From the NCBI RefSeq assembly GCF_000215995.1, contig NC_015680.1, positions 1,625,160-1,689,159 on the forward strand: a stretch of DNA of 64,000 nucleotides. The letters are read 5' to 3'. The notes under the pieces are model-generated. The model made no database searches, was not told the origin of the DNA, and saw nothing but the letters and a program-made list of their open reading frames with translations. Every line of letters begins with the position of its first letter. Positions within the stretch are counted from its first letter, which is position 1. This DNA comes from Pyrococcus yayanosii CH1 (GTDB lineage: Archaea > Methanobacteriota_B > Thermococci > Thermococcales > Thermococcaceae). Position numbers and translations under genes: made by a program. This document shows positions 26,191 through 37,105 of this stretch, in pieces.

Positions 26191-26199
26191 AGCCAAACC

Positions 26200-26216
26200 T
26201 ATCACCACCGGTGATA
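26200..26216 (+). promoter_or_regulatory. Perfect TGM operator (TrmBL1/Tgr site)
   Basis: TATCACCACCGGTGATA matches the Thermococcales glycolytic motif TATCAC-N5-GTGATA at all 12 positions. It lies downstream of the TATA, over the transcript start and ribosome binding site. For this regulator a site placed there represses in the absence of maltodextrin-type sugars. Confidence 0.85.
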
Positions 26217-26218
26217 CC

Positions 26219-28336
26219 ATGAGGATCGCTGTGGTCCTTATCCTAATGCTTATCCTCCCCCCGGTCGGGGCCTATAACGTCCCCGAGAGGGGCGTCATAT
26301 ATCAGATAATGGTCGACCGCTTCTACGACGGAAACGAGAGCAACAATGGGCCCTTCTACGATCCGACGCACACCAACTACCGGCTCTATTGGGGCGGTGA
26401 TTTAGAGGGCATAATTGAGAAGCTCGAGTACATCGAGAGCCTGGGCGTCTCAATGATATGGCTTTCTCCGGTGAACGATAACATAAACAGGATGGCCAGC
26501 GGTAGCGCTCCCTACCACGGCTACTGGCCCCGAGATTTCAAGAGCATCGAGGAGCACTTTGGAACCTGGGAAACCTTCAGGCAGCTCGTCGAGGAAGCGA
26601 AAAAGCGTGGCATCTGTATAATCGTCGACTACGTCCCTAACCACTCCAACCCGGCGACGGAAGGTGAGTTCGGCTCCCTCTACGACAACGGAACTCTGAT
26701 TACAACCTACTACTACGACGCCAAAAATGCGACGGTGAACCCTTACACAGGCAGCAGGGAGCTGATATACCACCATAACGGGAACATATACGACTGGTTC
26801 GGCTTTCAGCTCAAGTACGCCAACCTCTTTGGTCTGGCCGACTTCAACCAGCTCAACCCTTGGGTAGACTCCTACCTGAAGGAGGGGGCAGAACTATTTA
26901 TAAAGGCTGGCGTCTGCGGCTTTAGAATCGACGCCATCAGGCACATGGAGCTGGGCTGGCTCGAGAGCTTCTACCTGTATCTCTACGGCCGTGCTGAGGA
27001 GCCGCTCTTCATATATGGCGAATACTATCTGCCTAACCCTGAAAAGACGGACGACCTCTACGAATTCTACCGCTACTCAAACGTCTCATCGCTGCTGAGC
27101 ATTCCGATAAGAAACGATATTGTGAGAGTCTTCGCCTACGGTGGGAGTCTGAAAAATCTCGCGGCTGAGCTGGAGGAATACTACTTCCGCTTTGTCCACC
27201 CCGACAAGCAGGTCAACTTCCTCAACAGCCACGACATGGTCCGCTTCCTCAACGAAAGTAAAAACAAAGAACGCTACCACATGGCACTAGCCCTAATTAT
27301 GACCCTTCCGGGGATTCCTGTAATCTACTATGGCGATGAGAGCTATCTGGTGAGCAGGGACGGAAAGGGGGACCCGTACAACAGACCTATGATGGTCTTC
27401 GACAATACCACCGAGGCGGCACGGATAATTAGAACCCTCGCCGCGCTCAGAAAGATTAATGACGCTTTAGCTTTCGGTGACTTCAGGACGCTCTATGCCG
27501 ACTACAACGTCTGGGCCTTTGAGAGAACCTTTGGTGCTCATAGGATCCTTGTTGTCATGAATAAAGGACAGGAGAAGAACCTGACGCTAACCCTAGACTG
27601 GGAGGACGGTTCTTACACTGACGTCCTCTACGGGGCCGTTATGGAGGTCAAGGACGGAAAGGCCATCTTGACCCTCCCCCGAAACAGCTTCTACGTTTTC
27701 CACGTAGAGGGCGAGCAGAAAGAACCATTGATAGGTTCGCTCACACCCTACGTCGCTCAACCGGGCCAGAAGGTTCTAATAGCTGGTGCTGGCTTTGGGA
27801 ATGATGGCCACGTCTATATCGGCGGCAAGAGGGCAAAGGTTCTCTCCTGGAGCAACGACAAGATACTCGTAGAAGTTCCCGAGCTGGAGACCTCCGAAAC
27901 CTGGGTTCCGGTCTACGTCGAGGCGAACGGGAAGAGAAGCAACACAATGAAGCTGCGCTATTACTCAGGGAATGATATTCCAGCTCTACTCGTGGTCAAC
28001 GGAAGTAACTTAACTGGCTTCCTCTGGATAAAGGGCAATATTCCTGAGCTAGCCGAACCGAGACCACTCATAAAATCGAGCACGGGCTATTACTTCACGG
28101 TGGCGCCACTTCCCAACGGCACTATATTCTCGGTTCAGCTCTATCGCGGCCTGCCCTGGGACGAGCTTGAGGCCCTCAACATCACCCTCTATGGTAGGGC
28201 AGGCTCAACCGTCATCTTAAGCTCCGAGCCACCTAGAGATGCATTAACTGGAGGTTTGAACCCCTTTACCTACGCTGGCCTTGCGGTGGTTGCTACCGCT
28301 CTTCTCCTCCTGCTCCTAAGAAGAGGCCACTCATGA
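26219..28336 (+). CDS. Cyclomaltodextrin glucanotransferase-type GH13 enzyme, membrane-anchored
   Basis: 705 residues. Signal peptide (residues 1-17, LILMLILPPVGA), then a GH13 barrel: IYQIMVDRFYDG, VDYVPNHSNP, nucleophile Asp in CGFRIDAIRHM, acid/base Glu in FIYGEYYLP, and FLNSHDMVRF. After the barrel come a C-domain, a TIG/IPT domain (SLTPYVAQPGQKVLIAGAGF) as in CGTases, a further beta region, and a C-terminal membrane helix (AGLAVVATALLLLLL) with RRGHS. It should act outside the cell on starch while tethered. Cyclodextrin formation is inferred from the TIG domain and length near other thermococcal CGTases. Convergent with the amylase gene. Confidence 0.85.
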   Translation: MRIAVVLILMLILPPVGAYNVPERGVIYQIMVDRFYDGNESNNGPFYDPTHTNYRLYWGGDLEGIIEKLEYIESLGVSMIWLSPVNDNINRMASGSAPYHGYWPRDFKSIEEHFGTWETFRQLVEEAKKRGICIIVDYVPNHSNPATEGEFGSLYDNGTLITTYYYDAKNATVNPYTGSRELIYHHNGNIYDWFGFQLKYANLFGLADFNQLNPWVDSYLKEGAELFIKAGVCGFRIDAIRHMELGWLESFYLYLYGRAEEPLFIYGEYYLPNPEKTDDLYEFYRYSNVSSLLSIPIRNDIVRVFAYGGSLKNLAAELEEYYFRFVHPDKQVNFLNSHDMVRFLNESKNKERYHMALALIMTLPGIPVIYYGDESYLVSRDGKGDPYNRPMMVFDNTTEAARIIRTLAALRKINDALAFGDFRTLYADYNVWAFERTFGAHRILVVMNKGQEKNLTLTLDWEDGSYTDVLYGAVMEVKDGKAILTLPRNSFYVFHVEGEQKEPLIGSLTPYVAQPGQKVLIAGAGFGNDGHVYIGGKRAKVLSWSNDKILVEVPELETSETWVPVYVEANGKRSNTMKLRYYSGNDIPALLVVNGSNLTGFLWIKGNIPELAEPRPLIKSSTGYYFTVAPLPNGTIFSVQLYRGLPWDELEALNITLYGRAGSTVILSSEPPRDALTGGLNPFTYAGLAVVATALLLLLLRRGHS

Positions 28337-28382
28337 TTTCTTTTATTTCGGGTGCAAAAAGAAGAAAATTAAGAATCAGGAA

Positions 28383-29759
28383 TCAACCAACCCCGCAGTA
28401 GCTCCATATTGAGTAGCCATAGTAGCCGTTGGCCGGATCGTAAGGTGGAGCCTCGAGGTAGACCCAGCCGCTGTAATCGACGTATTTGTCCACCCAGCCG
28501 CCTAAGTTACCCGTGTACTCATGGATGCATGCTCCGGCAAACTTTGGAACGTAAATCCACCTTCCAACCCAGCTATTCGACAGGTTTATGTAAGTTATGA
28601 GGCCCGGCTTGTCCCCATACCCGTTTCTGACGAAGATGAGCTCATCGCTGTCGTAGTATACAAAGGTCGTGCTCCCACCGGTGAGATGATCATGTATCCA
28701 GATGAGATTTATCAGCTTGTCTTTGTTAAGCCACTCCTCGAAGTCCCTGTAGAATATCACTGGCTGACCTTCATACGTCAAGATGAAGGCGTAAGCCGGG
28801 TACTTATTCCAGATTATGTCAGTGTCGTGGTTTGCCACGAAGGTCACGGCCTTGAATGGGTCACGCGAAACAACCGTTTGGCCGTTGAGTATAGCCTCCA
28901 CGAGGGCCGGGATGTTATAGTTGTCAAAAGCCTCGTCCATCTTATAGTAGAGAGGGAAGTCGAAGACCTTGGCACCGCTAGCGTAGGCCCAATTGAGGAG
29001 AGCATCGACGTTGGTGTCCCAGTACTCACCGACCGCCCAGCCACCCCACGTGTCCAACCAATCCTTGACAACCCACGCCGGGTAGCCTTTAACGTAGTCA
29101 AAGCGCCAAGCATCGAATCCTACGCTCCTCAGGTAGGCGGCGTAGCTCTCGTTGCTCTTCCAGAGCCAGTATTGGTTCCACTCCTTGTCGTGGTCTATGT
29201 CCGGGAAGCCGCCGAAGGTTCCCTCGTCTGCATAGCTGACATCATTGGGGTGGAAGTCAAGGTAGCAGGCGGTGTATTTACCGGAGGCCACCTTGGAGAA
29301 ATCGGTCCAAGTGTAGTCATTGACGAAGGGGTTCCACTCGAGATCCCCGCCAGCGCGGTGGTTTATGACGACGTCTGCTATGACCTTAATCCCATAGGCA
29401 TGGGCCGTGTTTATGAGGGCTATGAGTTCACTCTTCGAGCCAAAGCGAGTCTCCACGGTCCCCTTCTGGTAGTATTCACCTAGGTCAAAGTAGTCGTACG
29501 GGTCGTAGCCCATCGAATATGCACCGCCCATACCCTTGCTGGGTGGCGGAAGCCAGATAGCGGCTATGCCTACCTCTGCCCATTCAGGTATCTTAGCCCT
29601 TATCGTGTCCCACCAGATTCCGCCCGTTGGAACGTCCCAGTAGAAGGCCTGAAGTATAACGCCGCCGTTTTCGAGGGTTTCTGCGCTCACTGGGACTGTC
29701 AGCAGGCTTAGAAAAACCAGGAGTATTGCGAAGGTTGCAATAGTTTTATTTCCTGGCAT
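28383..29759 (-). CDS. Extracellular alpha-amylase (GH13)
   Basis: 458 residues with signal peptide (cleavage near TVPVSA-E). Closely follows the Pyrococcus/Thermococcus secreted amylase: [37 protein letters not shown], nucleophile Asp in [12 protein letters not shown], Glu in [13 protein letters not shown] and FVANHDTD. The paired late cysteines FAGACIHEY and SYCGVG are kept. The loop carrying the metal-binding cysteines in the P. furiosus/P. woesei enzyme reads [16 protein letters not shown] and PDIDHDKEW here, with no Cys. ATG 29759 follows GGGGTGACCCC; the extension to 29786 is not needed. Regulated by a TGM site upstream. Confidence 0.95.
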   Translation of the reverse strand: MPGNKTIATFAILLVFLSLLTVPVSAETLENGGVILQAFYWDVPTGGIWWDTIRAKIPEWAEVGIAAIWLPPPSKGMGGAYSMGYDPYDYFDLGEYYQKGTVETRFGSKSELIALINTAHAYGIKVIADVVINHRAGGDLEWNPFVNDYTWTDFSKVASGKYTACYLDFHPNDVSYADEGTFGGFPDIDHDKEWNQYWLWKSNESYAAYLRSVGFDAWRFDYVKGYPAWVVKDWLDTWGGWAVGEYWDTNVDALLNWAYASGAKVFDFPLYYKMDEAFDNYNIPALVEAILNGQTVVSRDPFKAVTFVANHDTDIIWNKYPAYAFILTYEGQPVIFYRDFEEWLNKDKLINLIWIHDHLTGGSTTFVYYDSDELIFVRNGYGDKPGLITYINLSNSWVGRWIYVPKFAGACIHEYTGNLGGWVDKYVDYSGWVYLEAPPYDPANGYYGYSIWSYCGVG

Positions 29760-29790
29760 GGGGTCACCCCATGCGATGTTAACCATGATG

Positions 29791-29807
29791 TATCACCGTT
29801 GGTGAAG
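29791..29807 (-). promoter_or_regulatory. TGM-type operator of the alpha-amylase gene
   Basis: On the minus strand CTTCACCAACGGTGATA agrees with TATCAC-N5-GTGATA at 10 of 12 positions (the GTGATA half is perfect). It lies immediately downstream of the TATA block AACTTAAATACTT (about 29805-29817), the repressing position, as in the neighbouring CGTase-like gene. Confidence 0.75.
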
Positions 29808-29922
29808 TATTTAAGTTTTTCCACTATTGGACACTAAAGAACGTGATTGTTCATCGACAAGGGAACCCCGACCAAAGCCGTTATTAAGCCACAAACAGGT
29901 AAAATTCGGGGGATGAATATCC

Positions 29923-30678
29923 ATGTTCGCCGAGATACTAACAATTGGTGATGAGCTGCTGACGGGCAACACCGTGGACAGCAACTCCGCCTTCATAGCC
30001 AAAAAGCTCACGGAAAGAGGCTACTGGGTAAGGAGGATAACGACGGTCGGGGATGATGTAGAGGAAATAAAGACCGCCGTCAGGGAGGCTCTCGCGAGAA
30101 AGCCCGAGGTGCTAATAATTTCCGGCGGCCTGGGGCCGACGCATGACGATGTTACGATGCTGGCCGTTGCCGAAGCATTGAACAGAAAGCTCATCCTCTG
30201 TGAGCCCTGCCTTGAGAAGATTAAGGCCTTCTACGAGAAGCTTTACAGAGAAGGCCACATAGACGACCCTAACCTAAACGAAGGCAGGAGAAAGATGTCC
30301 TACCTTCCAGAAGGGGCCGAGCCTCTGGAGAACACGGAAGGAGCAGCTCTCGGAGCCTTCATTGAGCATGAGGGCGTTAAGATATTCGTCCTGCCAGGAA
30401 TGCCCCGCGAGATGAAGGCGATGCTCGAAAGGGAAGTTCTTTCAAGGCTCGGGAAGAGGAAGTTCATTCAGAAGAAGTTCTTGGCGGAGATAACCGACGA
30501 AAGCAAGCTCGCCCCTATTTTGAAGGAGGCCCTCGAACGCTTCTCCGTAAGGATCCACTCCTCGCCCAAGGGCTTCGGGAAGTTCATCGGAATAATAATC
30601 TTTGCCGAGGACGAGGAGGAGATTGAACGGGCAAAGGCCTTCATGGAGGCCAAGGGTGTCCGCTTCGAGGAGCTATAG
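29923..30678 (+). CDS. CinA/MoaB-like protein (NMN deamidase-related)
   Basis: 251 residues. The N-terminal molybdopterin-binding (MoCF) fold starts MFAEILTIGDELLTGNTVDS and includes IISGGLGPTHDDVT and VFVLPGMPREMKAM, all CinA N-domain signatures. The C-terminal NMN-deamidase domain of bacterial CinA is absent; a short alpha/beta tail follows. The molecular role is unclear (pyrophosphatase activity is known for CinA N-domains). A TATA-like CGTTATTAAGCC lies at 29878-29889. Confidence 0.85.
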   Translation: MFAEILTIGDELLTGNTVDSNSAFIAKKLTERGYWVRRITTVGDDVEEIKTAVREALARKPEVLIISGGLGPTHDDVTMLAVAEALNRKLILCEPCLEKIKAFYEKLYREGHIDDPNLNEGRRKMSYLPEGAEPLENTEGAALGAFIEHEGVKIFVLPGMPREMKAMLEREVLSRLGKRKFIQKKFLAEITDESKLAPILKEALERFSVRIHSSPKGFGKFIGIIIFAEDEEEIERAKAFMEAKGVRFEEL

Positions 30679-30715
30679 CGAAAGAGTGATAAAGGGGTGG
30701 AGGGAATTCTGTAGC

Positions 30716-31540
30716 ATGCTTCCTCCCGAGGTTCGCTCTATAATCGAAGAGATGAGGGCCGAGCAGATAAGAGGCGCGAGCTACCTGGCAAAAAGGGGAG
30801 CCGAAGCCTACGTAAAGCTCGCTCAGTTGTTGAGCGGCGAGGAACTCAGGAAGGCCCTGAAGGAAATAAGGAGGGAGATAATAGGCGTAAACCCAACGAT
30901 GGCGTCCCTGTACAATCTCGTCCGCTTCGTCCCGATAACTGGAGATGCTTCCCTTGTAAGGGCAAGGGCGGAGGAGTTCATAAGGCTCGCAGAGGAGGCT
31001 AAGAGGGAGATAGGGAACATAGGAAGCGAGTTGATAGACGATGGGGAAGTTATCATAACTCACTCCTTCTCCTCAACGGTCCTGGAGATATTTAAGGCCG
31101 CCAAGGGAAAGGGAAAACGCTTCAGGGTCATTCTTACGGAGAGCGCCCCCGACTACGAGGGTCTAGCCCTCGCCGAGGAACTTGAGTCTCTTGGGATCCC
31201 CTTCGAGATAATAACCGACGCCCAAATAGGTCTATTCGCGAGGAAGGCCACCCTGGCCATAGTAGGGGCTGACAACGTTACAAAAGACGCGGTCATCAAC
31301 AAAGCAGGCACATACCTCCTAGCCCTGACTTGCCATGAGCAGGGAGTTCCCTTCTACGTCGCGGCCGAGACCTTTAAGCTGCACCCTGAGGCTAGGGCTG
31401 AGGAAGTTGAACTCCTAGAGAGGCCACTCGTGAGGGGTGGCCGACTCGTCAGGAATGTCCTCTTCGACGTTACGCCCTGGAAGTACATCCGGGGTATAGT
31501 TACCGAGCTCGGTATCCTCGTCCAACCGAAGGACGTTTAA
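30716..31540 (+). CDS. eIF2B alpha/beta/delta-like protein (aIF2B / ribose-1,5-bisphosphate isomerase family)
   Basis: 274 residues: MLPPEVRSIIEEMRAEQIRG with a helical N-domain, then a Rossmann-like domain with IITHSFSSTVLEIFKAA, RVILTESAPDYEGLALAEEL and GADNVTKDAVINKAGTYLLA. The last motif holds the ADN and NKxGT elements shared by eIF2B, MtnA and R15P isomerases. Archaeal members do not act in eIF2 exchange as in eukaryotes; this shorter form is the aIF2B-delta type rather than the about 320-residue R15P isomerase. The true role is uncertain. It ends 23 nt before the MutS2-like gene. Confidence 0.8.
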   Translation: MLPPEVRSIIEEMRAEQIRGASYLAKRGAEAYVKLAQLLSGEELRKALKEIRREIIGVNPTMASLYNLVRFVPITGDASLVRARAEEFIRLAEEAKREIGNIGSELIDDGEVIITHSFSSTVLEIFKAAKGKGKRFRVILTESAPDYEGLALAEELESLGIPFEIITDAQIGLFARKATLAIVGADNVTKDAVINKAGTYLLALTCHEQGVPFYVAAETFKLHPEARAEEVELLERPLVRGGRLVRNVLFDVTPWKYIRGIVTELGILVQPKDV

Positions 31541-31563
31541 AGCCTCCCGAACACCATCACCCG

Positions 31564-33258
31564 ATGAAGCTTAGGGCAGACGCTAGGGATATTCACAGGG
31601 CCATCCTCAATGAGCTCCGGCGAAGGATTAGGATGAACGGAGCCCTAAGGTTCCTGGAGGAATTTAGGCTTATATCGAGGAGGGAGGAGATTCTAAGGAG
31701 GCAGGCCTATCTGAGAGAAGGCTTCTCGAAGATAAAACCGGGCTTGGGGGAACTGTTGAAAATTGTTAGGCCCATAAGGTTCAGGAAGGAATTCCTCCAC
31801 GACCGCGTTCTCATTGTGGAGGAAGACGAGGTTGAGAAGGCCGAGGAGCTCGGGCTCTGCGAGGTCTCCACGGAGCCCCTCGACTATCCTCTCGTCCTCA
31901 GCACGGTAGGCTTGGGAATCGACGTCGAGCTCAAACCTCACCACGTGGCTCCGGAGCTCTATGTGCTACCCCTCTGGGAGAACAGAGACACCTTAAAAGC
32001 CTTAGACAGGATAGGTAAGCTGACAGGCGAGGGGAGCGTTGCCGGCCAAATCTTAAGGGAGTTGGAGAGAATTGAACCCATTATGGAGAAACTTAAGCTT
32101 GTCGAGACCCTAGACGAGCTTGTTGCTGAGGAGGAGAGACGGCTTAACGAGGCAATTGAAAGGAGACTCGAGAAGTTTCAACTCACGCTCAGCGGTAAGG
32201 AGCTCATTGAATTCTTGAAGAGCCTGAAGGAAGGGGACATAGACGATCTCCTCGCAAGATTCTCGGGGCTCAGCGAGGAAATCCTTGAGGAGATAAGGAG
32301 AGCTGAGAAGAGGCTCTCAGAGAGGTTGGGCATCGACGCGGAACTCTTCCCAAGGGATGCGGGATATCCGATAGAGGTTCCCTCTGAAAAGATCGAGGCC
32401 CTGCGGGAGGCCCTGGAAAGGGAGCTGAAGCTTGAACTCTACCTGGAGAGCCGGAGGATCATCGAGAGGATTCTTCCCCTACTTCCGAGACTCAGGCGGG
32501 ATATTGAGAGGGCCGAAGAGCTGGAGTTCCTCCGGGCCGTGAAAGAGTTCTCGGAGGGGTTCACGTTCCCGGAGATCGTGGAGGGAGGCGTGGGCTTCGT
32601 TGAGGGGAGGCACCTCTTCATAGAGAACCCCCAGCCCGTGAGCTACTTCGTTGGAAAGGCCAGAAAGCCGTTCGAGGGCGTTATGGAGGCCAACGTCCTC
32701 ATACTCACCGGAGCCAACAGCGGCGGAAAGACATCCCTGCTGGAGCTGATGACCCAGGTGGTAATACTGGCCCACATGGGCCTGCCGGTGCCCGCGAGAA
32801 ATGCCTGGGTGGAACCCTTAGGGGAGCTCTTCTTCTTCAGAAGGAAGAGGTCAAGCTACGGGGCGGGAGCCTTTGAGACGGCGCTGAAGGGATTCGTAAA
32901 GGCCCTAAAGGGAAGTGGCAGGAAGCTGATACTTATAGACGAGTTCGAGGCCATAACGGAGCCGGGGGCGGCTGTGAAAATAATCGCCGAGCTCCTAAGG
33001 ATAGCACAGGAGAAAGGCTTCTACGTCGTCATAGTTTCTCACTTGGGGGAGAACCTCAAGAGGGAGCTTCCATTTGCCCGCGTGGACGGAATAGAAGCGA
33101 GCGGACTGGACGAGAACCTAAATCTTATCGTGGATAGACAACCCAAGTTCGGACAGATAGGAAAAAGCACTCCGGAGCTCATAGTTGAGAGGCTCGTTAG
33201 AACAAGCAGGGGGGAGGAGAGGAAGGTCTTCGAGCGAATACTACGGAGATTCAGATGA
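31564..33258 (+). CDS. MutS2-like ATPase without nuclease domain
   Basis: 564 residues. Helical N-terminal region (1-330) with a long charged coiled coil, then the MutS ATPase domain: Walker A in LILTGANSGGKTSLLELM, N-2-type FFRRKRSSYGAGAFETALKG, Walker B in KLILIDEFEAITEPG, and VVIVSHLGENL. Layout equals MutS core III-V as in bacterial MutS2, but the C-terminal Smr nuclease is missing, and there is no mismatch-recognition domain I. May act on branched DNA or stalled ribosomes, as shown for MutS2 relatives elsewhere. ATG 31564 is close behind the eIF2B-like stop. Confidence 0.87.
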   Translation: MKLRADARDIHRAILNELRRRIRMNGALRFLEEFRLISRREEILRRQAYLREGFSKIKPGLGELLKIVRPIRFRKEFLHDRVLIVEEDEVEKAEELGLCEVSTEPLDYPLVLSTVGLGIDVELKPHHVAPELYVLPLWENRDTLKALDRIGKLTGEGSVAGQILRELERIEPIMEKLKLVETLDELVAEEERRLNEAIERRLEKFQLTLSGKELIEFLKSLKEGDIDDLLARFSGLSEEILEEIRRAEKRLSERLGIDAELFPRDAGYPIEVPSEKIEALREALERELKLELYLESRRIIERILPLLPRLRRDIERAEELEFLRAVKEFSEGFTFPEIVEGGVGFVEGRHLFIENPQPVSYFVGKARKPFEGVMEANVLILTGANSGGKTSLLELMTQVVILAHMGLPVPARNAWVEPLGELFFFRRKRSSYGAGAFETALKGFVKALKGSGRKLILIDEFEAITEPGAAVKIIAELLRIAQEKGFYVVIVSHLGENLKRELPFARVDGIEASGLDENLNLIVDRQPKFGQIGKSTPELIVERLVRTSRGEERKVFERILRRFR

Positions 33259-33328
33259 AATATACATAAACACCTACACAAAAAAGATATACATATTGTT
33301 ACCAAGGTTATAGGATGAGGTGGTGTGA

Positions 33329-35280
<1,952 letters not shown>

Positions 35281-35353
35281 GTTCGATCCCCAAAGTCTTG
35301 GAAGCACAAAATCCTTATATCTTTACGGCCCCAAGGATAATATGTGATGAGAA

Positions 35354-35518
35354 ATGAAGAGGGCCCAGACAGCACTTGAGTACCTCATGCTCCTCGCGGC
35401 CACCCTCGTGCTCGTGGCCGTCGTGGTGAGGGTTGTGAGCTACAGCGTAAGGGAAATCAATTCGAACGTTAAGGAAGTGGCAGAGCAAGTCAGGAGGGAG
35501 ATACTGGAGAACCTGTGA
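35354..35518 (+). CDS. Class III signal peptide pilin-like protein
   Basis: 54 residues: MKRAQTALEYLMLLAATLVL. After two basic residues, QTALEYLML matches the Q-x-S/A-x-E-x3-L pattern of archaeal class III signal peptides, cleaved before Q, followed by a 16-residue hydrophobic helix and a charged amphipathic tail ending ILENL. Such proteins assemble into type IV-like pili through the hydrophobic helix. Too short to have a globular head, so it may be a minor pilin, filament core or assembly factor. ATG 35354 follows GTGATGAGAA; a prepilin peptidase gene starts 9 nt after its stop. Confidence 0.82.
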   Translation: MKRAQTALEYLMLLAATLVLVAVVVRVVSYSVREINSNVKEVAEQVRREILENL

Positions 35519-35527
35519 GGTGAAACC

Positions 35528-36724
35528 ATGGAAATGGTCCCCCTTCTCCTCGGGGTTATTGTGGGTCTTTTCACCTCCTACACGGACCTAAGGAGCGGGT
35601 TTATCTATGAGGAGCAGTTCTTCCCAACGTTCTCCCTTCTCTCAAAGATCTGGTGCCGGAGGAGAGGATGCGAATACGAAGTTAAGGGCCCGTACATACC
35701 GATCGTCGAGCTTGCAATCCTCTACTACGCCTATGAGAGTATCAAGACGGGGAATTCTATCCACGCCCTCTCCGGCCTTATAGGGCTCCTCGTTGGACTC
35801 GGACTTGGGGCACTCCTCTACTATACAGGCGGATGGGCAAGTGGGGATGTCCTCATATTAGGGGCCTATTCAGCGATACTCCCCTACGCACCCCCTTCAG
35901 CTCAATATGCCGCCCCCTATGCTACCCTATATCCCCTCAACGCTCTCTCGATATTCTTCGACGGTCTGATAGCCATTTTCCCCTTTATTCTAATCTACGC
36001 CCTCGGGGTACTAATCATTAGGGGAAAGTTCGGGAGGCTTCTGGCGGTTTTCAGGGAGGGTGCAAGGTTTACCGTGGAGATAGCCCTCTGGATAAACTTC
36101 GCCTTAGGACTTTTCCTGTTCCTCACAGTAGGGCTTAGAATCTCCGTTCCCTCCCTCCTCAGGTGGATAGGGATGGTGCTCATCTTAGCAATCCTCGGGA
36201 AGTTCCGGCTCGTGGGGGACGTTCTCGGCCTCGCATCCTTAGCGGTTCTGGTATACCTCGTGGGACCAGCCTACCTCTTTGTCTTCGGGAGAATGCTCCT
36301 AATCCTCTACGCCGTAAAGGTACTCTTCTCGGCCGTGAAGGTTCTTAGGACAGAGGTGCTCGTGGAGAAGAAGAGGGTGGAGGAGCTGAGGGAGTGGGAC
36401 GTGCTCGGCGAGGCCATAATAGAAACATCCGAGGGAATAGTCCGGGACAGGGAGGACTTCTTCTCGAAGCTGAAGAAGGCCATAGCGGATCCGAGGGTTC
36501 TCAAGGGGCCCGAGGGCAGAATCATAGCATCACCAACAGTCGAAGGGCTCACGAGAGAGCAGATTGAAGAGCTCAAGAGGCTCGTGGCCGAGGGGCGCTT
36601 GGAAAACGAGTTCCTCGTCAGGAAGGCCATGCCCTTTGCCCCCGCTCTCTTCCTCGGCTTCCTGATCTCAGCCTTCTTTGGGGACGTCCTCTGGTGGCTT
36701 ATGCTGAAGGTTGTGGGGGCATAG
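35528..36724 (+). CDS. Prepilin peptidase (A24 aspartic protease, EppA/FlaK-like)
   Basis: 398 residues, polytopic. First catalytic Asp in FTSYTDLRSGFIY near residue 20; second in GGWASGDVLILGAYS near 105 (the GxGD site, here A-S-G-D). About eight hydrophobic segments. A soluble insert of roughly 100 residues (about 270-370, ETSEGIVRDREDFFSKLKKA and onward) precedes the final helix. The protein is much longer than archaellin peptidase FlaK (about 230 aa). The adjacent class III pilin gene suggests it is the dedicated processing enzyme, like methanogen EppA, but this is inferred from context. GGTGAAACC precedes ATG 35528. Confidence 0.85.
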   Translation: MEMVPLLLGVIVGLFTSYTDLRSGFIYEEQFFPTFSLLSKIWCRRRGCEYEVKGPYIPIVELAILYYAYESIKTGNSIHALSGLIGLLVGLGLGALLYYTGGWASGDVLILGAYSAILPYAPPSAQYAAPYATLYPLNALSIFFDGLIAIFPFILIYALGVLIIRGKFGRLLAVFREGARFTVEIALWINFALGLFLFLTVGLRISVPSLLRWIGMVLILAILGKFRLVGDVLGLASLAVLVYLVGPAYLFVFGRMLLILYAVKVLFSAVKVLRTEVLVEKKRVEELREWDVLGEAIIETSEGIVRDREDFFSKLKKAIADPRVLKGPEGRIIASPTVEGLTREQIEELKRLVAEGRLENEFLVRKAMPFAPALFLGFLISAFFGDVLWWLMLKVVGA

Positions 36725-36754
36725 ATTTTTAATAAAGACCCGTAGCTGAAGACG

Positions 36755-37105
36755 ATGAAGGTGTACAGGCTTTACCTGAAGGACGAGTACCTCGAGATGG
36801 TGAGGAGCGGGAAGAAGCGGATAGAGGTTAGGGTCGCGTACCCACAACTTAGGGGGATGAAGAGAGGCGACAAGATAATCTTCAACGACGAGATACCCGC
36901 CGAGGTCATATCGGTTAAGCTCTACGAGACCTTTCGGCAGGTTCTCAGAGAGGAGCCCATAGACAAGATATTTCCCGACAGACCAAGCTTCGAGAGGGCC
37001 CTCAGAAGATTTCACAATCTCTATCCCAGGTGGAAGGAGAACCGCTACGGTGTCATCGCCATAAGGTTCAGGCTGTTGGGGAGGGAGAGGGATGAAGAAC
37101 CTTAA
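36755..37105 (+). CDS. ASCH domain protein 1
   Basis: 116 residues. [20 protein letters not shown] then [20 protein letters not shown] and [20 protein letters not shown] are ASCH-fold features (a PUA-like barrel with G-x-K-x-x-E-x-R). The family binds RNA or modified nucleosides; some bacterial members are amidohydrolases. The C-terminal [20 protein letters not shown] matches the end of the ASCH protein at 54160-54498. It overlaps the next ASCH gene by 14 nt. A TATA-like TTTTTAATAAAG precedes it at 36725-36736. Confidence 0.85.
   Translation: MKVYRLYLKDEYLEMVRSGKKRIEVRVAYPQLRGMKRGDKIIFNDEIPAEVISVKLYETFRQVLREEPIDKIFPDRPSFERALRRFHNLYPRWKENRYGVIAIRFRLLGRERDEEP

Noticed and set aside
28521-29483. 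320-codon plus-strand ORF over the amylase gene
   Set aside because: Complete antisense of a certain alpha-amylase gene; it is a codon-bias shadow with no ribosome site or family motif.
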